The notes under the pieces were generated by a model, which did no database searches, was not told the origin of the DNA, and saw only the letters and a list, made by a program, of their open reading frames with translations. The position numbers and the translations under genes are program-made. This document shows, piece after piece, positions 8,123 to 16,425 of a DNA stretch of 64,000 nt. Positions within the stretch are counted from its first letter, which is position 1, and each line of letters begins with the position of its first letter. The stretch lies in the NCBI GenBank assembly GCA_017535785.1, contig JAFXTN010000024.1:1-64000 (forward strand), given 5' to 3'. The stretch comes from Butyrivibrio sp. (GTDB lineage: Bacteria > Bacillota > Clostridia > Lachnospirales > Lachnospiraceae).

Positions 8123-9613
8123 TTAGTCGGTGTCACCGGCAAGATACGGGAGTGTTATTGTTATAGTTGTACCCACACCTTCCGTGCTTTCGATCTTCAT
8201 GTCACCTTCTTCATACATACCTTTTATTCTTCTGTAGATATTACCGATCCCTATTCCGACACTGCTGTTCTCTTTACCTTCAAGGGACTCGAGTATCTTA
8301 TTAAGCGTCATCTTATCCATGCCCTTTCCGGTATCTTTTATAGCAATGATAAGATTATCCTTCTGTTTGGAAATATCTACAGACACACAGCCTCCCTCAA
8401 CCTTGGGAGATATGCCGTGAATGATACAGTTTTCTATTATCGGCTGAAGCGTGAATGTAGGTACCATTACATTGTCCGCATCTACGGTACAATTAACTTC
8501 ATACTTCACCCTGTCGCCGAATCTCATCTTTTGAAGATACATATAGTCTTCAGAAACTTTAAGTTCCTGAGATAAAAGAACTTCCTTTGCCTGGTTCTTC
8601 AGATTATAACGAAACAGCGAAGAAAGAGCTTTTATCATCTGCTCGGATGTACCCGCGCCCTCAAGATTGGCCATTCCGCCTATAACATTTAAGGTGTTAA
8701 AAAGAAAATGCGGATTGATCTGATTCTTTAAAAGCTCTAGGTTCATCGCATCAAGCTGCTTTTCCGCCTCAAGAGTCTCTACCTCCTGAGCATGAAGCTT
8801 ATCAAGAGCTTCTCTTCTCTCTTCCAATGCTTCAATATATTCACCCGTAGCATATTTCATCTTATTAAACGCAACAACAAGTTCACCAAGCTCATCCTCG
8901 TTGTCAGCTTCTACATCATCTATAAAAAAGTCATTGGCCGCGATCTTTCTCGATGCATTTGCAAGCTTAAGAACCGGCTCCGTTATGGCTTTATTCATCA
9001 TTCTGGAGATCTCAAGGACTATTGAGAACAATAAGATACTGAGTGTGACCGCAATAAGCGGAACCGCAAACACTGTAGGGATAAGCTCCCTGTATTTGGC
9101 ATTTCCGTCCTTCAAAGTAAGATCAACAAACTTTTGAGCATAGCTTATAAGATAGTCCTGCATTGCGTAAACGGAATAAAGCCTTGTCACATAATCATTG
9201 CTAAGCAGATTACCTTCCACGATCTCATCTCTTGAGACACAATATACATCATAACAAGTCCTTAGAGAAAAGAGCTGGGCATATCTGTTCTCACCAAGTC
9301 TGTTATAGTCGAGCGGTACAGCGCTTATCGCTTTTGCCGTTTCACTAAAGGAACTTAGAAGAGCTTCCCTATTCTCTATGGAATTGTTGTTTATAAACTC
9401 ATTAAAACAATCCTTCTCTTTATCGAGAACAGCGACAAGCTCGCCTCCTTTTGAGTTGTCTTCCATTATGTCGTTGACGTCAATTACAAAAAGCCTTATG
9501 AGTATTGCATCAAAAACAATGGCAACCAAAATAGTGAGAAAGACGGTTCCCGTAAAGAGGGATATTTTATTTTTAATTGTGATCTTTTTCCAAAAAGACT
9601 TTATTTTTCCCAT
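8123..9613 (-). CDS. Sensor histidine kinase, YesM/LytS type
   Basis: This is a 496-residue membrane kinase. Transmembrane helices lie at about 17-42 and 179-200 and flank an extracytoplasmic domain of about 135 residues. A HAMP linker follows (about 203-255), then a coiled coil. The His-kinase box LLKNQINPHFLFNTLNV places the phosphorylated His at 302. The HATPase region has PIIENCIIHG and GKGMDKMTLNKI, and ends in GVGTTITITLPYL. No clear Shine-Dalgarno site precedes the ATG at 9613; a hairpin ends 11 bases before it. It is the first gene of the kinase-regulator-DctP-WYL operon. Its modest external domain probably reads the state of the anchored DctP. Confidence 0.92.
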   Translation of the reverse strand: MGKIKSFWKKITIKNKISLFTGTVFLTILVAIVFDAILIRLFVIDVNDIMEDNSKGGELVAVLDKEKDCFNEFINNNSIENREALLSSFSETAKAISAVPLDYNRLGENRYAQLFSLRTCYDVYCVSRDEIVEGNLLSNDYVTRLYSVYAMQDYLISYAQKFVDLTLKDGNAKYRELIPTVFAVPLIAVTLSILLFSIVLEISRMMNKAITEPVLKLANASRKIAANDFFIDDVEADNEDELGELVVAFNKMKYATGEYIEALEERREALDKLHAQEVETLEAEKQLDAMNLELLKNQINPHFLFNTLNVIGGMANLEGAGTSEQMIKALSSLFRYNLKNQAKEVLLSQELKVSEDYMYLQKMRFGDRVKYEVNCTVDADNVMVPTFTLQPIIENCIIHGISPKVEGGCVSVDISKQKDNLIIAIKDTGKGMDKMTLNKILESLEGKENSSVGIGIGNIYRRIKGMYEEGDMKIESTEGVGTTITITLPYLAGDTD

Positions 9614-9623
9614 AATTTTAAAA

Positions 9624-9668
9624 GAAGGCAGCGAATAGTTACTATTAAAGTATTATATCGCTGCCTTC
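9624..9668 (-). terminator. Hairpin with nested -10 box before the kinase operon
   Basis: An 11-bp perfect stem (GAAGGCAGCGA with TCGCTGCCTTC) closes a 23-base loop, and on the minus strand it is followed by TTTTAAAATT and then the kinase ATG. It lies after the YcxB-like gene and would end the TRAP operon. The loop holds a perfect minus-strand TATAAT (9652-9657). A transcript starting there would lack the left arm and so could not form the terminator. No good -35 is visible. Confidence 0.5.
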
Positions 9669-9689
9669 GATAAATTTCTATTTTTCTTT

Positions 9690-10160
9690 TTATTTACGAA
9701 TCTTTTTGCACAAGAATTCGAAGAATTCTTCCTTCTCATCTCCAAGGATCCTGTTGGTGAGCATATATCCGTGGCTTGTGTCAGACATAACGATTATCAT
9801 ATTGGTCTGCTTAATGGCATTGGATATCTTGTTCCACATGATATCCTCATGCTTGCCTTCGCTGTCCACATGAACTCCGTTATCATCAAACATAAGCTCA
9901 ACTCTGCCCGGCAGGTTCTCAAGCTGCTTGACGCTTCTTCCGTATATTGCAAGAGGTTGAATAACCGGAAAAAGTAAGCATCCGATGATCATAAGGGTTC
10001 TTATAAAGCCTCCGGTCGTACTCCAAAAATGAAGTGTCATCATTATCATGGCTACCGTAAATACAACATTTATAATTCCAATAAATGAGCGGTAAATACG
10101 AAGCATTGATATGAACCAAAGATCCTTGGGCTTAACATCCGAAATAAATCTGTATTCCAT
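9690..10160 (-). CDS. YcxB-like membrane protein of the TRAP operon
   Basis: This is a 156-residue protein with two hydrophobic segments (about 27-47 and 52-72) and a C-terminal soluble domain of about 75 residues. The C-terminal pattern VELMFDDNGVHVDSEGKHEDIMWNKI...IIVMSDTSHGYMLTNRILGDEKEEFFEFL resembles the YcxB-like domain, a family of unknown function. It follows dctM after only 12 bases and has AAGGAC upstream, so it is probably translated from the TRAP mRNA. YcxB-like proteins are not a standard TRAP component. I cannot assign a role. Confidence 0.7.
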   Translation of the reverse strand: MEYRFISDVKPKDLWFISMLRIYRSFIGIINVVFTVAMIMMTLHFWSTTGGFIRTLMIIGCLLFPVIQPLAIYGRSVKQLENLPGRVELMFDDNGVHVDSEGKHEDIMWNKISNAIKQTNMIIVMSDTSHGYMLTNRILGDEKEEFFEFLCKKIRK

Positions 10161-10172
10161 ATAACTGTCCTT

Positions 10173-11468
10173 TTATTTAGCAAACAAGTTAGGTAAGAAC
10201 ATGCTGATCTCAGGTATAAATGTGAGAAGCATAAGTACTATGATCATGCATAAATAGAAAGGAAGTGTTGCCTTTACAACCTTCTCCATCCTAACCTTAC
10301 CAACAGCGGAACCGATGAACAATACTGCTCCAACAGGAGGAGTAAGAAGTCCGATACCACAGTTAAGGATTATCATGATACCAAACTGTATCGGATTGAT
10401 TCCGATAGACTGAGCTATAGGAAGAAGGATAGGTGTAGCTATCAAAATGATAGGAGCCATATCCATGATGCATCCGAGTACAAGAAGTATCAGGTTAAGA
10501 AGAAGTGCTATCAAAACAGGATTACGTGTAAGTCCGATGATAGCGTTTGCAGCAAGGTCCGGTACATGAAGAGTTGTGAGACAGTATCCGAATACACTTG
10601 ATGTTGCGATAAGGATAAGCACGATCGAAAGTGTATCTATGCACTGCTCAAGAGTCTTCCAAAGTCCCTTAAGATCTATTCCTCTGTAGATGAACAAGCT
10701 TACGATAAGGGAATAGATAACAGCTATAGCTGCAGATTCCGTAGCGGTGAACAATCCTCCTACTACTCCGAATACTACGATAACAACAGCTGCAAGAGCC
10801 CAGAATGATGTAACGAACTGCTTTAAGAACTTAATAAATTCAAACTTATCTCCCTTAGGGTAATGTCTCTTTTTGGAGATGATGTATGATCCAACCATAA
10901 GAGATAATGCAAGAAGTGCTCCTGGAATATATCCTGCGAGGAAAAGGCTTCCTACTGAAACTCCGCCAGCACTCATCGCATAAATTACCATGTTGTGGCT
11001 CGGAGGGACTAAAAGTCCCTCACAAGAAGATGTTATCGTAACCGCAGTTGAGAAGTCATCATCATATCCCTGCTCAACCATCATAGGAATAAGAATACTA
11101 CCAAGTGAAGCTGTATCTGCTGCAGCCGATCCCGAAATACCACCAAAGAAGTATGAAGCAACGATATTAACCATAGCCATACCGCCGGTCATCCATCCTA
11201 CACAGGAATTTGCAAGTGCGATCAGCTTTTCCGATATACCTCCGGTACCCATTATGCATCCCATTGTGATGAAGAACGGTACCGCCATCAAACTAAAGGA
11301 GTTGATTCCCTTAACCATATGCTGACATACGGTTGTAAGAGGGAGTCCCTGATATAACAAACAAAAAATTGAAGATAATGCTACTGCATATGCAATCTGG
11401 AATCTCAGCATAATCATAACGAGAAAGCTCGCAAGCAATATAACAATAGCGGTTGTATTTACTGCCAT
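10173..11468 (-). CDS. dctM: TRAP transporter large permease (DctM family)
   Basis: This is the main transport subunit of a tripartite ATP-independent periplasmic transporter, which takes up an organic acid driven by an ion gradient. Its 431 residues and about 12 hydrophobic segments fit DctM. Family landmarks include GSAAADTASLGSILIPMMVEQGYDDDF, the loop SHNMVIYAMSAGGVSVGSLFLAGYIPG, and ILNCGIGLLTPPVGAVLF near the end. It overlaps the dctQ stop by one base (TAATG) and has GGAGGAG as its ribosome site. The substrate cannot be read from the permease; dicarboxylates or sugar acids are typical for the family. Confidence 0.95.
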   Translation of the reverse strand: MAVNTTAIVILLASFLVMIMLRFQIAYAVALSSIFCLLYQGLPLTTVCQHMVKGINSFSLMAVPFFITMGCIMGTGGISEKLIALANSCVGWMTGGMAMVNIVASYFFGGISGSAAADTASLGSILIPMMVEQGYDDDFSTAVTITSSCEGLLVPPSHNMVIYAMSAGGVSVGSLFLAGYIPGALLALSLMVGSYIISKKRHYPKGDKFEFIKFLKQFVTSFWALAAVVIVVFGVVGGLFTATESAAIAVIYSLIVSLFIYRGIDLKGLWKTLEQCIDTLSIVLILIATSSVFGYCLTTLHVPDLAANAIIGLTRNPVLIALLLNLILLVLGCIMDMAPIILIATPILLPIAQSIGINPIQFGIMIILNCGIGLLTPPVGAVLFIGSAVGKVRMEKVVKATLPFYLCMIIVLMLLTFIPEISMFLPNLFAK

Positions 11469-12004
11469 TACTTATTCTCCTCCTTTATAACTATGCTTTT
11501 AATGTGATTGTATATTTGCTCGAGTTCGAAAACGAACATCGCTATTCCCGCTACCGGGATAGGAAAATATAACCAGAATCTGGAAAGGAAAGGCATACTT
11601 ACATAAGAACCCTTGCTTCCGATAGTCTGTGCATACTTCATTCCTACCACGATCATGACGATTGAAAGAGCCAGAACAAAAACATCATTTAAGATATCAA
11701 GCGCCTTCAAAAGCTTCTTGGGGAAATATACATCAAGTGCTGTCATACGAATATGCGCGCCACGTCTTATAGCAAGAGCCGCGGATAACACAGCCATGTA
11801 AGCCATGAGTGTAAGAACAACTTCTTCACTCCATGCAGGATCGTGAATAGCATGATTATATTTACTCAAATATCTGCATGCAACACTCACACTTGTTATC
11901 AGGATATCTGCAATAAGTAAAAGCTTGCAGACAAAGAGCATAACTTTATATGTCACATCATATAAAGGTTTGATCTTATCAACCTGTTTAAAAAAGCCTT
12001 CCAT
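11468..12004 (-). CDS. dctQ: TRAP transporter small permease (DctQ family)
   Basis: This is a 178-residue four-helix membrane protein that pairs with DctM. Hydrophobic segments lie at about 20-42, 65-82, 103-122 and 143-163. The conserved DctQ region appears as WSEEVVLTLMAYMAVLSAALAIRRGAHIRMTALDVYFP (roughly 58-96), including the EE and RRGAHI landmarks. It lies 15 bases after dctP with an AGAGG ribosome site and runs directly into dctM. A normal member of the family in length and order. Confidence 0.93.
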   Translation of the reverse strand: MEGFFKQVDKIKPLYDVTYKVMLFVCKLLLIADILITSVSVACRYLSKYNHAIHDPAWSEEVVLTLMAYMAVLSAALAIRRGAHIRMTALDVYFPKKLLKALDILNDVFVLALSIVMIVVGMKYAQTIGSKGSYVSMPFLSRFWLYFPIPVAGIAMFVFELEQIYNHIKSIVIKEENK

Positions 12005-12019
12005 AAAAAACCTCTTTCC

Positions 12020-13120
12020 TTACTTCATGTCTACTATCTTCTGATAGAGATCTTCCTGTCCTTTTGTATTCTCAGCGATAACACTCTTAACAGCTTCCTG
12101 CCAAGGAGTGATATCATCAACCTCAACGATGTTTACACCGTCTGCCTTAAGCTGGTCAAGTACTTCCTTCTCCTTCTCCTCAGAGATTGAACGGTTATAC
12201 TCTGATGCCACCTTACCTGCCTCTACAAGGATATCCTGCTGCTCAGGTGTAAGTGACTCCCATGCCTTATCTGTGATAACAACCTGGATAGCGCCAAGTG
12301 TATGTCCGTCAAGGATCATGTTAGGTGCAACCTCAGGGAATGCTTTTGACTTGTAGTTAGCAATGGGCTGCTCAGCACCGTCAACAGTACCTGTCTGAAG
12401 TGCCTGATAAAGCTCGTTGAAATCTACTACTGTAGGAGAAGCGCCAAGTCCCTTAACAAGACCGTTCATTACAGGGTCATTTGAAACACGAAGCTTCATT
12501 CCCTTAAGGTCTTCAATTCCTGAAATTTCCTTTGCTGTAAAGAAATGACGGAAACCTTCCTCACCATAGAAAAGACCTCTGATTCCGCTACCTTTTTCTG
12601 AGGGCTCCAGAAGGAACTCCTGAGCAAGATCTGATGTAGCGAAATTCCAGAAATGATCACGGCTTACGAATGTGTAAGGAAGTGAAAGGAGCATAGACTT
12701 CTCTCCACCGTAAGGTGTAAGAGCGAAAGCTGAAATTCTTGACATAGCGATCGTATCGCCGCCACCGAGCATTGTATCAAGTACGTCATTCTCTGATCCG
12801 AGAACTCCGCCGGGCTGAAGATCGATGATGATAGATCCTTTAGATCTCTTCTCAACTTCTTCCTTGAACTTAGCATCTGTCATACCAACGATGGTATCAA
12901 GGTTATTAACCTCTGCCATAACAAGCGTAATAGCGTCTGCTGCAGGTGTTACTGTCTCTGCCTCAGCTTCTGCTTCTGTAGCTTCAGCTGCAGGAGCTTC
13001 CTCTGTAGTTGCAGGTGTCTGCGCAGGAGCTGCAGGTGCTTCAGGAGCTGAAACGCCGCAAGCTGTCATGGAAACAACAGTTGCTACTGCCAATAATGTT
13101 GAAATAATTTTTTTCTTCAT
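12020..13120 (-). CDS. dctP: TRAP transporter substrate-binding lipoprotein (DctP)
   Basis: This is a 366-residue extracytoplasmic receptor. The signal peptide ends in a lipobox SMTAC with Cys21, so it is lipid-anchored. An Ala/Pro/Glu/Thr-rich linker (about 23-62) separates the anchor from the binding domain. The DctP core includes IIIDLQPGGVLGSENDVLDTM, the substrate-binding MKLRVSNDPVMNGLVKGLGASPTVVDFNELYQALQTGTVDGAEQP read across about 200-245, and a C-terminal helix. It is first of the dctP-dctQ-dctM-YcxB-like operon, preceded by the hairpin/promoter at 13147-13183. It differs from the DctP at 6305-7315, which lacks a lipobox and sits with the kinase. Confidence 0.95.
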   Translation of the reverse strand: MKKKIISTLLAVATVVSMTACGVSAPEAPAAPAQTPATTEEAPAAEATEAEAEAETVTPAADAITLVMAEVNNLDTIVGMTDAKFKEEVEKRSKGSIIIDLQPGGVLGSENDVLDTMLGGGDTIAMSRISAFALTPYGGEKSMLLSLPYTFVSRDHFWNFATSDLAQEFLLEPSEKGSGIRGLFYGEEGFRHFFTAKEISGIEDLKGMKLRVSNDPVMNGLVKGLGASPTVVDFNELYQALQTGTVDGAEQPIANYKSKAFPEVAPNMILDGHTLGAIQVVITDKAWESLTPEQQDILVEAGKVASEYNRSISEEKEKEVLDQLKADGVNIVEVDDITPWQEAVKSVIAENTKGQEDLYQKIVDMK

Positions 13121-13146
13121 ACCATAACCTCCCTAAAAATTTGAAT

Positions 13147-13183
13147 AAAAAAATGACATTGTCTTTTCGACAATGTCATTATA
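13147..13183 (-). promoter_or_regulatory. prsW terminator with TRAP-operon -10 box nested in it
   Basis: On the minus strand a 12-bp perfect stem (AATGACATTGTC with GACAATGTCATT, 13152-13180) with a 5-base loop is followed by seven T residues, a strong terminator for prsW. A perfect TATAAT (13178-13183) overlaps the upstream edge of the stem. Initiation about seven bases later (near 13171) would drop most of the left arm, so readthrough RNA would terminate while RNA starting here would not. The -35 region is only a T-run. This leaves about 15 bases before the dctP ribosome site. Confidence 0.6.
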
Positions 13184-13282
13184 GGTTATACAAGTATTAC
13201 AAAAAATCGGACATTTTTAAGAATCCTAGTACAATTTTAATCACTTGTACTTTTTTATCCTATTTAGTTTTGTATCAAACAA

Positions 13283-14467
13283 TCAAGTAAGATCTTCAGC
13301 CGTAAATACAGGATTAGGATTGGAAAGTCCGTCAACCAAAGGCTCGTTCTGTATCATGATTGCGGGATCCTGGTTGAATAATTCCTCTGTTGAAGCTGTA
13401 TTCGCATTCTGAGCAGGTGCTGCATTCTGCATAACAGGCTGCTGAACATTCTGAGCTGTGTACTGAGGCTGTTGCATATTCTGTGCCACGTACTGAGACT
13501 GCATGTTCTGTGCTGCGTACTGGGGCTGCTGCATATTCTGTGCCATGTACTGAGGCTGTTGCATTCCCTGCGCTGCGTACTGAGGCTGCTGCATTCCCTG
13601 TGCTGCATTCTGCATATAAGGCTGCTGCATATTCTGTGCCATGTACTGAGGCTGCTGCATGTTCATAGCCATATTCGGCTGCATTGCCATTCCCTGCATC
13701 TGTGTAGGCATTGCCTCACGCATAGCCTGCATGTTTCTTATATTGATAGCTTCCTGTGCACTTACTCCGGGAATAAGCGGAGAATCTGTCTTGGACATAA
13801 GCTTTACCATCTTTATAGCACGTGTGACCATGAATATCTCAAGTGCGATAAATGCCAACATGAAGTATTCATATTCAACCATAAGACAGAAATCATAAAA
13901 TCCGTGGATAACAACGGGAATCCAAAATGCCTTTATAAGATTGGACTTCATTGCCTTCACATTACCGCGAAGCTCATTGCCCTTTGCAAGTCCGAAGTAA
14001 ATACCCATGAATATTCCGAAGATACAATGTCCGGGTACTGACAAAAGAGCTCTTGTAACTCCTACATGAAATCCTCCGGGAAGTACATATAATATATTCT
14101 CAAGTGTGGCAAAACCGAGTGAAGAACATACCGCATAAACGATACCGTCAAAAGAGAAGTTGAACTCTTTGTTCTTCCAGACGAGCAGCTTTAATACCAA
14201 GTACTTGCCGCCCTCTTCGGCAACGCCCACAACTAAGAAAGTCAATAAAAATGTGTGTACGGGATTGGTAACATCACCACGAAAAGCGATATCTAAAATA
14301 TTCTCGCCGATAGTTTCCAAGATAACTGCGGAAATCGTGGAAAGAACTCCCAAGAAAAACACCAATGCCATAAGACCTATAGGTTCTTTCTCGACATTGT
14401 CTGCTTTGTAGATTACGTAAAGTAACACTGCGGCAGGTAGAACTGCCAAAATTGCCAAAATTGTCAT
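13283..14467 (-). CDS. PrsW-like intramembrane metalloprotease with repetitive tail
   Basis: This is a 394-residue membrane protein of the PrsW/CAAX-protease group (glutamic-type or metal-dependent, active inside the membrane). PrsW in Bacillus cleaves the anti-sigma factor RsiW. Conserved active-site elements are present: VAEEGGKYLVLK (EExxK), ATLENILYV (ENxxY), PGHCIFGIF and HGFYDF. About eight hydrophobic segments fill residues 1-215. From about residue 240 to 355 there is a cytosol- or surface-exposed tail made of near-perfect ten-residue repeats of the type MQQPQYxAQN, then an acidic end. PrsW proteins usually end soon after the last helix, so the tail is an addition. Promoter at 14511-14539; terminator at 13152-13180. 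Confidence 0.85.
   Translation of the reverse strand: MTILAILAVLPAAVLLYVIYKADNVEKEPIGLMALVFFLGVLSTISAVILETIGENILDIAFRGDVTNPVHTFLLTFLVVGVAEEGGKYLVLKLLVWKNKEFNFSFDGIVYAVCSSLGFATLENILYVLPGGFHVGVTRALLSVPGHCIFGIFMGIYFGLAKGNELRGNVKAMKSNLIKAFWIPVVIHGFYDFCLMVEYEYFMLAFIALEIFMVTRAIKMVKLMSKTDSPLIPGVSAQEAINIRNMQAMREAMPTQMQGMAMQPNMAMNMQQPQYMAQNMQQPYMQNAAQGMQQPQYAAQGMQQPQYMAQNMQQPQYAAQNMQSQYVAQNMQQPQYTAQNVQQPVMQNAAPAQNANTASTEELFNQDPAIMIQNEPLVDGLSNPNPVFTAEDLT
13441..13657. repeat. Tandem ~30-bp coding repeat in the protease tail
   Basis: About eight direct units of 24-36 bp, mostly 30 bp, encode MQQPQYxAQN variants on the minus strand. The units stay in frame and vary at one codon (Ala, Met, Val, Thr), with one unit lengthened by MQNA. 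Such repeats arise by slippage and may vary in copy number between strains. The array lies wholly inside the protease gene and is not a CRISPR array. Confidence 0.9.
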
Positions 14468-14510
14468 TTAAATTACCCCTTCAACTTTTTTCATATTTAT
14501 TACATTGGTA

Positions 14511-14539
14511 ATGTTAATATATTTGTAAAAAAATGTCAA
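14511..14539 (-). promoter_or_regulatory. Promoter of the PrsW-like gene
   Basis: On the minus strand TTGACA (14534-14539), a 17-base spacer and TAACAT (14511-14516) form a good housekeeping promoter. It lies 44 bases before the start codon and just after the mgtC terminator. Confidence 0.7.
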
Positions 14540-14551
14540 GATAAAAAAAGA

Positions 14552-14580
14552 GCCGTCGGCGGATGTTTTTCGCCGACAGC
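14552..14580 (-). terminator. Terminator after mgtC
   Basis: GCTGTCGGCG pairs with CGCCGACGGC (one G-T pair) around a short loop, followed on the minus strand by CTTTTTTT. It lies 38 bases beyond the mgtC stop codon and closes the ABC transporter-mgtC unit. Confidence 0.8.
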
Positions 14581-14618
14581 CCGTAAATTTCAACTATTTT
14601 GGAGCAAGTATAAAATTG

Positions 14619-15320
14619 TCAGATTTCTTCCACATAATTAACAAATTCCTGCGCATTTAGGAATTCCAATATTTCCTTATGAGAACGTCTTCTATCAAAG
14701 TCAATATCAACTATGATCGCAGCATCGGATGACTGAAGCGTCTTTTCCTTACTCTTTGTCATACTGCTGATCTTACAATTCTCACCGGAAAGCGCCTGTA
14801 TAAGCTTATTTACGCCCTTGGTCTTGTTAACCTCAACATAAACACTCATATACTTACTGTTATCTTCAACGCGCTGACTAAGATGAAGCAAGATGACATT
14901 AGCTATCATTACAAGTGCAAAACAAAGGATTCCCACTATAAGATAGCCGCCTCCGATAGCCATGCCCATACAGGAAGTAACCCACAGCGAAGCTGCTGTA
15001 GTAAGCCCCTTGATCTGCTGTCTTCCTGTGACCAGGATAGTTCCGGCTCCAAGGAAACCGATACCACTTACAACACCCGCAGGTATACGACTCACATCGG
15101 CATTAAGCTCCGGCATCTGTGCCAGATAGATATTAAGCGCAGTCGCTACGGCAGAGCCTAAGCTCACCAGCGCGAAGGTCTTGATCCCGGCGCTATGTCT
15201 TTTGACAATTCTCTCCCAGCCGATAAGACTTCCGAAGAATGTAGCTATTATAAGCCTTATCCCTACGGCTATATCGCTGGTACCTTCCAAAAATTCAAGT
15301 ATTACTCTTGCTTGATCCAT
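14619..15320 (-). CDS. MgtC/SapB family membrane protein
   Basis: This 233-residue protein has about five hydrophobic segments in the first 150 residues. The MgtC signature region reads LIIATFFGSLIGWERIVKRHSAGIKTFALVSLGSAVATALN (about 22-62), with the conserved GxxRxxxxxxAGIKT-type loop, and VSGIGFLGAGTI follows near 85. The C-terminal 80 residues form a small soluble domain (ACT-like position). MgtC proteins are linked to survival at low magnesium and to ATP synthase or phosphate control in some bacteria; no transport activity is settled. It begins 28 bases after the ABC ATPase and shares its terminator, so it is probably co-transcribed with the transporter. Confidence 0.88.
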   Translation of the reverse strand: MDQARVILEFLEGTSDIAVGIRLIIATFFGSLIGWERIVKRHSAGIKTFALVSLGSAVATALNIYLAQMPELNADVSRIPAGVVSGIGFLGAGTILVTGRQQIKGLTTAASLWVTSCMGMAIGGGYLIVGILCFALVMIANVILLHLSQRVEDNSKYMSVYVEVNKTKGVNKLIQALSGENCKISSMTKSKEKTLQSSDAAIIVDIDFDRRRSHKEILEFLNAQEFVNYVEEI

Positions 15321-15348
15321 TGTGTTTACCCCATTTTACCTTCTTAAC

Positions 15349-16410
15349 TTAAAGTGCATAGAGAGTGTTGTCCTCAAAGCTAAGGAATACCTCATCTCCT
15401 ACGCTGTAGATCTTCTTATTCTTGGGGTTGTACTCCTGGATCTTGAGAAGAGTGTCTCCGACAAGAATATGGTAATCCTGATATGCTCCCATGAAGCAAG
15501 AATACTTAACGCTTCCTTTGAGCACTCCCTTATCTCCAAGTATAGCACCTTCCGGCCTAAGTACAACATTACAATCGGATCCGATCGCAAGATTTCCTGT
15601 CGCACAGCTGATCTCAGATTCGGCGATCTCTACCTTATCCTGAGCTTTAACTGTAGCCTTAAGGAAATTAGCCTCACCGATAAAGTCGGCAACAAATTTA
15701 TTATTCGGATAATAATACGCTTCCTGAGGAGTTGATATCTGCTCTACGATACCGCCGTTCATGATGATGACCTTATCAGAAATTGCCATCGCCTCACTCT
15801 GATCGTGTGTTACATATACGGCTGTAATTCCGGCTTCCTGCTGGATCCTTCTTATCTCAGTACGCATTGATACTCTGAGCTTGGCATCAAGGTTTGATAA
15901 AGGCTCATCGAAAAGAAGTACGCCGGGCTCAATTACAAGAGCTCTTGCAAGCGCAACTCTCTGCTGCTGACCACCTGAAAGCTGGTTGGTCATACGGTTC
16001 TCCATTCCTTCAAGACCAACCAGTCCGAGGATATCGGTGACCTTACGCTTGATAGTCTCTTTATCCATCTTGCGAAGCTTAAGTCCGTAAGCTACGTTAT
16101 CGAAGATGTTATAGTGAGGAAGAAGCGCATAGCTCTGGAATACCATAGCTGTGTCACGTTTGTTGGGAGTGAGCGCATTTATAGGCTCATTGCCAAGATA
16201 GATCTCACCTTCGTCAGGGCTTTCAAAGCCTGCTATCATACGAAGAGTTGTTGTCTTTCCGCATCCGGAAGGTCCGAGCAATGTAACGAAGCTGCCGGGT
16301 TCAATCTCAAGATTAGCGTCTTTTACCGCATAGAAATCTTTTCCTGTCTTAGGATCTTTATAAATTTTTGAAATGTGTTCCAGACGAACACCCTTTTTCT
16401 CTTTAGCCAT
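15349..16410 (-). CDS. ABC transporter ATP-binding protein (Fe3+/phosphonate/spermidine type)
   Basis: This is a 353-residue ATPase that powers the permease encoded just upstream. Motifs in order: Walker A GPSGCGKTT (about 43-51), Q-loop MVFQSYALLPHYN, signature LSGGQQQRVALARAL (about 143-157), Walker B GVLLFDEPLSNLD, and switch His in YVTHDQSEAM. A TOBE-type regulatory domain fills about 245-353. The family (FbpC/PotA/PhnT-like) serves iron, 2-aminoethylphosphonate, phosphoglycerate or polyamines, so the substrate rests on the binding protein at 18226. It starts 15 bases after the permease stop. Confidence 0.92.
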   Translation of the reverse strand: MAKEKKGVRLEHISKIYKDPKTGKDFYAVKDANLEIEPGSFVTLLGPSGCGKTTTLRMIAGFESPDEGEIYLGNEPINALTPNKRDTAMVFQSYALLPHYNIFDNVAYGLKLRKMDKETIKRKVTDILGLVGLEGMENRMTNQLSGGQQQRVALARALVIEPGVLLFDEPLSNLDAKLRVSMRTEIRRIQQEAGITAVYVTHDQSEAMAISDKVIIMNGGIVEQISTPQEAYYYPNNKFVADFIGEANFLKATVKAQDKVEIAESEISCATGNLAIGSDCNVVLRPEGAILGDKGVLKGSVKYSCFMGAYQDYHILVGDTLLKIQEYNPKNKKIYSVGDEVFLSFEDNTLYAL

Positions 16411-16425
16411 TTTACACCTCTTTCG

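Noticed and set aside
13441-13657. Regularly spaced repeats that resemble a small CRISPR array
   Set aside because: The units are contiguous, in frame, and encode a peptide repeat. There are no unique spacers and no cas genes.
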